From Deltaproteobacteria bacterium (GTDB lineage: Bacteria > Desulfobacterota > SM23-61): a DNA stretch of 11,673 nucleotides. A model generated the notes under the pieces. It searched no databases and had not been told where the DNA came from. It was given only the letters and a program-made list of their open reading frames with translations. The position numbers and the translations under genes are program-made. The number at the start of each line of letters is the position of its first letter. Position 1 is the stretch's first letter. Below are positions 6,081 to 11,673 of this stretch, piece after piece. The stretch covers positions 1 to 11,673 of the forward strand of contig JAPLIW010000371.1 of the NCBI GenBank assembly GCA_026388915.1. The letters run 5' to 3'.

Positions 6081-6108
6081 GTAAGGGCACGATGCATCGT
6101 GCCCCTAC
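6081..6108. repeat. GGGCACGATGCATCGTGCCC palindrome
   Basis: The 20-base core at 6085-6104 is perfectly palindromic. It extends with one mismatch to GTA on the left and TAC on the right. It lies only two bases from the preceding 14-base palindrome. It looks like one of the dispersed palindromic intergenic repeats found in environmental genomes. Confidence 0.7.
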
Positions 6109-6110
6109 AA

Positions 6111-6137
6111 GCTCTGCGGCTCCGCGTGCTCTGCGGT
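6111..6137. repeat. Half copy of the CTCTGCG inverted-repeat element
   Basis: GCTCTGCGGCTCCGCG followed by TGCTCTGCGGTG corresponds, with a few changes, to the right arm of the element at 4346-4387, and is likewise followed by an AATTTT stretch. The left arm is missing. Two members of one repeat family therefore flank the mutase gene. Confidence 0.6.
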
Positions 6138-6172
6138 GGGAATTTTAGAAAAATTTCGGGAGGAGAAAAGTG

Positions 6173-7687
6173 ATGAACATTGCCGAAATTCTTCCCCGGA
6201 CCGCCAAGCGTCTGCCGGATAAGACGGCGTTTGTTTTTAACGACCAGCCCACGAACTACAAAACGCTCCAGGGTCTGACCGAAACCTTTGCCCATGGATT
6301 GCAGAAGCTGGGGGTGAAGAAGGGCGACCGGGTGGCGGTGTTTGCGCCCAGCAGCCTGGAGTTCGTCGTCTCCTGGTTCTCCGTGGTCAAGCTGGGGGCC
6401 GTTTTCGTCCCGGTCAACATCATGCTGAAAGCCCGGGAATCCAAGTACATCCTGGAGAATGCGGAGGTGAACACCCTGATCGTCCACCAGAGTCAGGGGG
6501 AGATCATCCAGTCGATAAGGCCGGGTTTGAAGTTTCTGAAAAATGTAATCACCATCGGGGCTCAGCCCCTGCCGGGCTCTCTCCTCTTTTCCGCCCTCCT
6601 GGCGGAAAAGCCCGGGAGGGAAATAACCGTGGATTGCGCCCCCGAAGACACGGCCACCATGATCTACACCTCGGGCACCACCGGCTTTCCCAAAGGAGCC
6701 ATGATCACCCACGGGAACTTCGATTCCAACGTGAAAGGGATCATCGAGGCCCTGAACCTGGACGAGGGGATGGTCCGGGTGTCCGTAACTCCTCTCTTCC
6801 ATGCCATGGGCCTGACCGTGAGTATGCTGGCGGTGGTCATGCTGGGGGCCACGGCGGTCATCCAGGCCAAGCTGGACTTCGAGCAGTTTCTCAAAGGCAA
6901 TGAAAAATACGGGGCCACCATGATCAGCGGCGCCCCGGCTCTCCATTACATGCTGGTGAACGATCCCCGGACCGCCAATTATAAACTTTCCACCTGGAAG
7001 GTAGCCATGTCGGGAAGCGCGCCTCTTCCCGTGGAAGTGCTGAAAAAGTTTGAAGATAAGTTCAAGATCCCCATGGTGGAGGCCTATGGATTGACCGAAG
7101 TCACCACGGCGGCGACCTCCAACCCGGTCTTCGGGGTCCGCAAGCCGGGGTCGGTCGGCCTTCCCTTTCCCGGCCTGGAGGTGAAGATCTTCGATGAACA
7201 GGACCGGGAGGTTCCCCCGGGCGAGGTGGGCGAAGTGGTCATTCGCGGCCCGGCAGTGATGAAGGGGTATTACAACAACCCGGAGGCGACGGCGGAGACT
7301 CTGAAAGGGGGATGGCTGCATACCGGAGACCTGGGGAAGAAGGACGATGACGGGTATGTCTACATTCTCGACCGGAAGAAGGACATGATCATCTGCAGCG
7401 GCTACAACGTCTACCCCCGGGAGGTCGAAGAGCTTCTCCACAGTCACCCGGCGGTGATGGAGGCCGCGGTGATCGGCATCCCCGACCCCAAACGGGGGGA
7501 GAGCCCCATGGCCTTCATCATCCCCCGGCCCGGAAAGAAGGTTAGCGAAGGGGAACTGATCCAGTTCTGCAAAGATAACCTGGCCAATTACAAGGTCATC
7601 AAGGCGGTGAAGTTTTTGGAAGAATTTCCCCGCAACCCGAACCGGAAGGTGCTGAAGAGGGAACTGCGGGAAATGCTGAAAAGCTAG
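6173..7687 (+). CDS. AMP-forming acyl-CoA ligase (first of two)
   Basis: The 504-residue ANL-superfamily enzyme activates a carboxylic acid with ATP to an acyl-adenylate and then to acyl-CoA. The P-loop-like motif 'YTSGTTGFPKGAM' begins at about residue 165. It is followed by 'EAYGLTEVTTA' (adenine pocket), 'GWLHTGDLG', the hinge and A8 region 'DRKKDMIICSGYNVYP', and the C-terminal 'NPNRKVLKREL' with the adenylation lysine at Lys492. The usual Gly before that Lys is Arg491. The 'SGYNVYP' form of A8 is typical of fatty-acyl and related CoA ligases and not of acetyl-CoA synthetase. GGGAGGAG at 6158-6165 gives good spacing to the ATG at 6173; the adjoining GTG at 6170 is less well spaced. The gene follows the mutase after a repeat-bearing gap and precedes the acyl-CoA dehydrogenase, so its product is probably a CoA ester used within this cluster. 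Acid specificity cannot be read from the sequence. Confidence 0.95.
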   Translation: MNIAEILPRTAKRLPDKTAFVFNDQPTNYKTLQGLTETFAHGLQKLGVKKGDRVAVFAPSSLEFVVSWFSVVKLGAVFVPVNIMLKARESKYILENAEVNTLIVHQSQGEIIQSIRPGLKFLKNVITIGAQPLPGSLLFSALLAEKPGREITVDCAPEDTATMIYTSGTTGFPKGAMITHGNFDSNVKGIIEALNLDEGMVRVSVTPLFHAMGLTVSMLAVVMLGATAVIQAKLDFEQFLKGNEKYGATMISGAPALHYMLVNDPRTANYKLSTWKVAMSGSAPLPVEVLKKFEDKFKIPMVEAYGLTEVTTAATSNPVFGVRKPGSVGLPFPGLEVKIFDEQDREVPPGEVGEVVIRGPAVMKGYYNNPEATAETLKGGWLHTGDLGKKDDDGYVYILDRKKDMIICSGYNVYPREVEELLHSHPAVMEAAVIGIPDPKRGESPMAFIIPRPGKKVSEGELIQFCKDNLANYKVIKAVKFLEEFPRNPNRKVLKRELREMLKS

Positions 7688-7747
7688 TTGCCGGTTGCGC
7701 GTTCCCCCCCACCCTCCCCCTCGAGGGGGGAGGGAAGGGAGGGGGTG
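7687..7747. repeat. Heptamer repeat plus C-run/G-run palindrome in the ligase-dehydrogenase gap
   Basis: GTTGCCG, GTTGCGC, GTT (7687-7703) repeat the heptamer seen at 2480-2510. They are followed by an inverted repeat centred on TCGA whose perfect core is CCCTCCCCCTCGAG continuing with GGGGGAGGG (7712-7734, a near-symmetrical hairpin). Looser C-rich and G-rich flanks run to 7747. The palindrome is related in style, but not in sequence detail, to the one at 1878-1922. Confidence 0.65.
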
Positions 7748-7780
7748 AGGTTGCGGGCCAAGGGAACAGGGGTATACGTT

Positions 7781-8923
7781 ATGGATTTCTTTCTCCGGGA
7801 AGACCAGCGCATTTTCAAAGACACCTTCCGCAGGTTTGCGGAAACGGAGATCGCTCCCCTGGTGGAAGAGGCCGAGGAGACGGAAACCTTTCCCCTCCAG
7901 CTTTTTCCCCAGATGGGAAAACTGGGATACCTGTGTCCCCGCTACTCGGAGAAGTACGGGGGAGCGGAGATCGACAAGGTCTCCGAGGTTCTCATGCGGG
8001 AAGAGATCTCCCGCGTGTCCCAGGGGATTGCCTCCTCCTGGTCGGCCCACTCCCATCTGGGATCCTTTCCCGTTTACCACTGGGGGAGTGAAGAACAGAA
8101 ACAAAAATACCTGCTTCCCGCGATGCGGGGGGAGAAGATCTTCGCCTTCGGCCTCACCGAGCCCAATGCCGGCAGCGACGTGAAGGCCATCGAAACCACG
8201 GCCAGGCGGGATGGAGACGGCTATGTCATCAACGGCCGGAAGATCTTCATCACCAACGGGAACATCTGCGATTTTCTCACCCTGATCGCTTACACGGACA
8301 AGAGCCGGGGATACCGGGGAATCAGCATCTTTCTGGTGGAGAAAGGAACCCCCGGCTTCATCGTGACCCGCAAGCTGAAGAAAGAAGGGGTTCGATCCTC
8401 CGAGACCGCGGAGCTTCTTTTTGAAGACTGCCGCATCCCCGCCCGGAACCTGATCGGGGAAGAGGGCAGCTTCTACCGGGTGATGGAGACGCTCAACGAG
8501 GGGCGCATTGGAGTGGCGGGAAATTGCGTGGGCATGGCCCAGGGAGCTTATGAGGCGGCGATCAAGTACGCCAGAGAAAGAGTTCAGTTCGGTCGGCCCA
8601 TCGCTCAGTTCCAGGCCATCGCCTTCAAGCTGGCGGACATGGCCACGGAGATCGACGCGGCCCGGCTCCTGGTCCTTCGGGCGGCCTGGATGATGGACCA
8701 GGGAAAGAATCCCATCCAGGAGGCGTCCATGGCCAAGCTCTTTGCCTCCGAGGTGGCGGTGCGGGTCTCCAAGGAGGCCATGCAGATCCACGGGGGGTAC
8801 GGGCAGATGCGGGAATTTTCGGTGGGCCGATTCCACCGGGACGCCCTGGTCTACGTAGTGGGCGAAGGGACTTCGGAAATTCAGCGGCAGATCATCGCCA
8901 AGCAGATGGGATTGGGGGGTTGA
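7781..8923 (+). CDS. Acyl-CoA dehydrogenase
   Basis: The 380-residue flavoprotein has the standard length and domain order of acyl-CoA dehydrogenases: N-terminal helices, a middle beta domain and C-terminal helices. It oxidises an acyl-CoA to the 2-enoyl-CoA and passes electrons to ETF. Seen are 'FGLTEPNAGSDVKA' (flavin and substrate contact), 'YVINGRKIFITNG', 'RVQFGRPIAQFQAI', 'QIHGGYGQM' and 'VVGEGTSEIQR'. Glu362 in the last motif lies where the short/medium-chain enzymes place the catalytic base. The frame is open upstream to 7688, but that stretch is repeat sequence; ATG at 7781 with AGGGG at 7768-7772 gives the family's normal N-terminus. The gene sits between the two ligase genes and 20 bases upstream of the second. 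In context it would feed the MaoC hydratase pair. Chain length and branching preference are not visible. No ETF genes lie in the window. Confidence 0.95.
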   Translation: MDFFLREDQRIFKDTFRRFAETEIAPLVEEAEETETFPLQLFPQMGKLGYLCPRYSEKYGGAEIDKVSEVLMREEISRVSQGIASSWSAHSHLGSFPVYHWGSEEQKQKYLLPAMRGEKIFAFGLTEPNAGSDVKAIETTARRDGDGYVINGRKIFITNGNICDFLTLIAYTDKSRGYRGISIFLVEKGTPGFIVTRKLKKEGVRSSETAELLFEDCRIPARNLIGEEGSFYRVMETLNEGRIGVAGNCVGMAQGAYEAAIKYARERVQFGRPIAQFQAIAFKLADMATEIDAARLLVLRAAWMMDQGKNPIQEASMAKLFASEVAVRVSKEAMQIHGGYGQMREFSVGRFHRDALVYVVGEGTSEIQRQIIAKQMGLGG

Positions 8924-8943
8924 AAGAAGGGAGAGGGGTGGAC

Positions 8944-10506
8944 ATGGTCCGTTCTAACCAGATGCTCTTCGGATACCTGGCCGACAAGAACGCTAAATAT
9001 TATCCGGATAAAATTTTTCTGATTGACGAAAACCGCCGGTGTACCTTCAGGGAGTTTAACTCCCGGACCAACGCCATGGCCCGGGGGTTCCTGAACGCAG
9101 GTATAAAACCCGGAGACCGGGTGGCGGTACTCAACCATAATTCGGTGGAGCTGTTCGAAGTCTATTTCGGGGCCATGAAAGCCGGGGGGATTCCGGTTCC
9201 CATCAATGTCCGCCTGGCACCCCCGGAAGTGGCGGAGATTCTGCAGGATGCCGCCCCCTCCCTTCTTCTGGTACACAAGAACTACCTCCCGAAAATCCCG
9301 CCGAAAGGCCCGGGACAAACCTGGAGCCGGGTCTACGCCATCGGGGGAAGCGGAACCCTTCCGGATTACCAGTCCCTCATCGGGAATAATCCCACCTCGC
9401 GGGTGGAACCCGCGGCCGATGACGACGATCCGGCCATCCTCATCTATACCAGTGGCACGACGGGAAAACCCAAAGGGGTCATGCTGACCCACCGCAACCT
9501 CCTGGCCGACGTATGGTCATCCTGCGTTACCCGGCGCCTGGCACCGGACGATGTTGCCCTGGTAACCGCCCCCCTCTATCAAGCCGGAGCTTTTGGAAGC
9601 ATGATCGCCAATGTATTCCGGGGCAACACCATCGTTATCCTGGATGGATTCGACCCCCCCAAAGTGCTGGCCACCATCGAGCGGGAGAAAGTCACCACCG
9701 CCCTTTTTGTCCCGGCCATGATCCTCAAGCTCCTTGAATTTCCGGACAGCGGCCGCTACGACCTGAGCAGCATGCGCACCGTGGTCTACGGGGCGGCGCC
9801 CATGCCCGTGGGGGCCCTCAAGCAGGCCATGGAACGCTTCCGTTGGGACTTCATCGGCGCCTGCGGGGCCACCGAGACCGGGCCGGGCTACATTGCCTTC
9901 CTGGACCGGGAGAACCACTACCTGGATGGATCGCCGCAGATGGAAAAACGCCTTCAATCCATCGGCAAAGAAGGGATCAACGCCGAAGTGCGCATCTTTG
10001 ACGACGAGGACCGGGAGCTTCCCCCGGGAGAAGTGGGGGAGATCGTCCTGCGCGGACCCAACATCATGAAAGGATACTGGGGAAAGCCCAAGGAGACCGC
10101 CGAGGCCTTACGGAGCGGATGGTACCACACGGGAGACCTGGGATATATCGACGCGGATGGGTACATCTACATCGTGGACCGGAAAAAAGACCTCGTCATC
10201 AGCGGGGGGTTCAACGTCTATCCCAAGGAGATCGAGAATGCCCTGGGTACTCACCCGGCAGTGCTGGAGAGCGCGGTGGTGGGGATCCCCCATCCCCGCT
10301 GGGGGGAGACCCCGCTGGCCTTCGTGGTCCTCAAAAAGGGAGGGCCGGCCCCCCAGCTCGAAGAGCTGATGGGTTTTCTTCGGGAACGCCTGGCGGATTA
10401 CAAGCTTCCCAAGGGGGGAATCCAGTTTACGCAGGAGCTGCCCCGCAATGCTTCGGGAAAGGTGCTCAAGAGGGAATTGCGGGCCAGGGTTTCGCCGAAA
10501 TCCTGA
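8944..10506 (+). CDS. AMP-forming acyl-CoA ligase (second of two)
   Basis: The 520-residue ANL-superfamily acyl-CoA ligase has all core motifs. 'LIYTSGTTGKPKGVM' starts at residue 166. It is followed by 'GACGATETGPG' (the A5 position, with Cys-Gly-Ala where most have Tyr-Gly-x), 'GWYHTGDLG', 'DRKKDLVISGGFNVYP' and 'ASGKVLKREL' with the adenylation lysine at Lys506. It is a clear but diverged paralogue of the ligase at 6173-7687: the C-terminal third is much alike, while the acyl-pocket region differs. The two probably accept different acids, or the same acid at different stages. The ATG at 8944 follows AGGGG at 8934-8938. An in-frame TTG at 8920 overlaps the dehydrogenase stop but lacks a good site. 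The 20-base gap to the dehydrogenase suggests one transcript. Confidence 0.95.
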   Translation: MVRSNQMLFGYLADKNAKYYPDKIFLIDENRRCTFREFNSRTNAMARGFLNAGIKPGDRVAVLNHNSVELFEVYFGAMKAGGIPVPINVRLAPPEVAEILQDAAPSLLLVHKNYLPKIPPKGPGQTWSRVYAIGGSGTLPDYQSLIGNNPTSRVEPAADDDDPAILIYTSGTTGKPKGVMLTHRNLLADVWSSCVTRRLAPDDVALVTAPLYQAGAFGSMIANVFRGNTIVILDGFDPPKVLATIEREKVTTALFVPAMILKLLEFPDSGRYDLSSMRTVVYGAAPMPVGALKQAMERFRWDFIGACGATETGPGYIAFLDRENHYLDGSPQMEKRLQSIGKEGINAEVRIFDDEDRELPPGEVGEIVLRGPNIMKGYWGKPKETAEALRSGWYHTGDLGYIDADGYIYIVDRKKDLVISGGFNVYPKEIENALGTHPAVLESAVVGIPHPRWGETPLAFVVLKKGGPAPQLEELMGFLRERLADYKLPKGGIQFTQELPRNASGKVLKRELRARVSPKS

Positions 10507-10523
10507 CCCAGCCGTAAATCTGA

Positions 10524-10557
10524 GGGGAGAACGACAAGAGGACGAGGCTTTCTCCCC
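10524..10557 (+). promoter_or_regulatory. Hairpin between the ligase and TRAP binding-protein genes
   Basis: GGGGAGAA at 10524-10531 pairs perfectly with TTCTCCCC at 10550-10557 around an 18-base loop. No T-run follows, so it is unlikely to stop transcription. A stem here, before a gene whose product must be abundant in the periplasm, could mark mRNA processing or protect the downstream message; that is inference. Confidence 0.4.
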
Positions 10558-10583
10558 AGTCCTGAAAAGAAAGGAGAAAAGTC

Positions 10584-11642
10584 ATGAAAAGGCGTGGAAA
10601 TCATTATTTTTTGATTGTTGCCGTTTTCTTTGCGGCAATCTTGTTTCTAGTCGGAGGCAGCCTTTCGGTGGCCCAGGCCCAGCCGGCTAAAAACGTCTCC
10701 TGGAAACTGCAGGCGGCCTATCCGCCCCCGGAGAAGATCATGGATCACTGGGGGGCCTACGGGCAGGCCGCGGAGGTGGCCCGGCAGGTCAAAGAAAGGA
10801 CCCAGGGAAAGTTCGATATCAAAGTCTATCCTCCCGATGCCCTGTTCAAGGCCATGGAGGCTCCTGACGCGGTGAAGCGAGGAGCGGTTGAGATGATCCT
10901 GAGCAACGGGGCCTATCACGTGGGCATCCTGCCGGAGGCCAATCTGGATTACGGACTTCCCTACGGGGTCAAGACCTCCCAGGAAGCCGCCAAGCTCCTC
11001 TTTGAGAGCGAATATTTAAGGATTCTCCGTAAAGCCTACATGGAGAAACATCAGGTCCTCCTGCTGGGTTTGACCAGCACGAGCGCCTACAATTATATGA
11101 CCCGTTTTCCCATCCATAAAATGGAGGACATGAGAGGGAAAAAAATCAGAACTTCGGGCGCCTATGGCAAGGTGGCCATGGCCCATGGAGCCACCCCCGT
11201 CAACCTAAGCCCAGCGGAGCAATACATGGCCCTGCAGAGGGGGACCGTGGACGGCACCATCTTTCCTGCTTATACGGGAATCACCTACAAGATGTTCGAG
11301 GTAGCCAAGTTCCATTCCTGGCCGCCGATTTACCCGTTGATTGGGGCCAGCTTGGTGGCCAACCTGAATGCCTTCAACAAGCTCCCCAAGGAATACCAGC
11401 AGATTCTTCAGGAAGAAGTGACCAAGATGGTCAAATATACTTATGACGTTTCCGGCCCGGCCCTGGAGAAGATCGCCCAGGAGGAAGGAAAGAAGCAGTT
11501 CGGGGCGGAAGCCGTATTTATCTCCGATGCGGAGTTTTTAAAATTCCGCGAAGCGGTGAAGCCCCTCTGGGATGAGTGGGAAAAGAAGAGCGATTATTGC
11601 GCCCAGTTGGTCAAGATTGCCAAAGAGTACGTCAATAAATAA
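10584..11642 (+). CDS. dctP: TRAP transporter solute-binding protein, DctP family
   Basis: The 352-residue exported binding protein belongs to a tripartite ATP-independent periplasmic (TRAP) carboxylate transporter. A signal peptide is clear: 'MKRR', a hydrophobic stretch of about residues 8-25, and 'SVAQA' with probable cleavage after Ala32. The mature part shows the DctP layout, including 'MEDMRGKKIRTSG' with Arg189 at the place of the conserved carboxylate-binding arginine, and 'PVNLSPAEQYMALQRGTVDG'. It would capture an organic acid in the periplasm and deliver it to the DctQ/DctM membrane subunits, expected just downstream. AAAGGAG lies at about 10570-10576, before the ATG. The position right after the second acyl-CoA ligase suggests that the imported acid is activated to its CoA ester by the cluster. 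The ligand is not identifiable by eye. Confidence 0.93.
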   Translation: MKRRGNHYFLIVAVFFAAILFLVGGSLSVAQAQPAKNVSWKLQAAYPPPEKIMDHWGAYGQAAEVARQVKERTQGKFDIKVYPPDALFKAMEAPDAVKRGAVEMILSNGAYHVGILPEANLDYGLPYGVKTSQEAAKLLFESEYLRILRKAYMEKHQVLLLGLTSTSAYNYMTRFPIHKMEDMRGKKIRTSGAYGKVAMAHGATPVNLSPAEQYMALQRGTVDGTIFPAYTGITYKMFEVAKFHSWPPIYPLIGASLVANLNAFNKLPKEYQQILQEEVTKMVKYTYDVSGPALEKIAQEEGKKQFGAEAVFISDAEFLKFREAVKPLWDEWEKKSDYCAQLVKIAKEYVNK

Positions 11643-11659
11643 TCGATTTGGGTAAGTCA

Positions 11660-11673
11660 GGGAGGAAGAGTGC
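11660..11673 (+). other. Possible start of the next gene (expected TRAP small membrane subunit)
   Basis: GGGAGG at 11660-11665 is followed five to six bases later by GTG at 11670, four bases from the window edge. DctP genes are usually followed by dctQ and dctM. Only one codon is visible, so this is a spacing-based guess. Confidence 0.3.

Noticed and set aside
5987..8836. A 949-codon open frame on the minus strand across the mutase end, first ligase and dehydrogenase
   Set aside because: It lies opposite three well-supported genes, crosses their gaps and repeats, and its translation is rich in His, Gly, Pro and Arg with no recognisable domain. It arises because GC-rich codons on the + strand avoid complementary stops.
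1..11673. Insertion sequences, CRISPR arrays, tRNA or rRNA genes, toxin-antitoxin or phage genes
   Set aside because: No transposase, spaced direct-repeat array, cloverleaf-like run, rRNA sequence or phage-type protein was recognised on either strand.

Overview
The window is a GC-rich bacterial catabolic gene cluster with all recognisable genes on the + strand. The gene content is one GntR-type regulator, CoA-ester chemistry with a B12-dependent mutase, stacked AMP-forming acyl-CoA ligases, an acyl-CoA dehydrogenase and a TRAP transporter. Together with repeat-filled gaps, this suggests an anaerobic Desulfobacterota-like (former Deltaproteobacteria) organism that lives on organic acids. That placement is an inference from gene content and style; there is no rRNA or marker gene here.

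Layout. 1-306: C-terminal end of an FCD/GntR regulator. 437-1726: DRE-TIM metallolyase related to HMG-CoA lyase, with an extra C-terminal domain that looks like half a hotdog fold. 1727-2060: gene-free gap holding an orphan Shine-Dalgarno and a nested imperfect inverted repeat. 2061-2477 and 2571-2984: a pair of MaoC/hotdog proteins, the first without and the second with the catalytic Asp/His, probably one heterodimeric hydratase. 2981-4258: acetyl-CoA hydrolase/4-hydroxybutyrate CoA-transferase family protein, overlapping its upstream neighbour by ATGA. 4259-4406: inverted-repeat element. 4407-6062: large (catalytic-barrel) subunit of a methylmalonyl-CoA-mutase-family enzyme. 6063-6172: two palindromes and a half copy of the preceding repeat. 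6173-7687: acyl-CoA ligase. 7781-8923: acyl-CoA dehydrogenase. 8944-10506: second acyl-CoA ligase. 10584-11642: periplasmic TRAP solute-binding protein. A possible start of the next gene lies at the right edge.

How the genes may work together. The set makes sense as import of a carboxylic acid (TRAP), activation to a CoA thioester (two ligases and perhaps the CoA-transferase homologue), carbon-skeleton rearrangement (mutase), alpha,beta-dehydrogenation (acyl-CoA dehydrogenase), hydration (MaoC pair) and carbon-carbon cleavage (HMG-CoA-lyase-like enzyme). The logic resembles the later steps of the ethylmalonyl-CoA pathway (mutase, dehydrogenase, MaoC hydratase, lyase), but with a different lyase family.

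The most striking point is that three enzymes which would normally receive textbook names each lack a hallmark active-site residue. The lyase has Gln in place of the G-loop Cys. The CoA-transferase homologue has Ala in place of the covalent-catalysis Glu. The mutase has Ile-Ile in place of the Tyr-His pair and has a rewritten substrate/cofactor loop, yet keeps the Tyr and Arg associated with carboxylate-bearing substrates. I therefore read the cluster as a candidate undescribed acyl-CoA rearrangement pathway and not as propionate/methylmalonate or leucine metabolism. One concrete but speculative fit is 2,2-dimethylsuccinyl-CoA to 3-methylglutaryl-CoA to 3-methylglutaconyl-CoA to HMG-CoA to acetyl-CoA plus acetoacetate. 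The B12-binding small subunit the mutase needs is not in the window.
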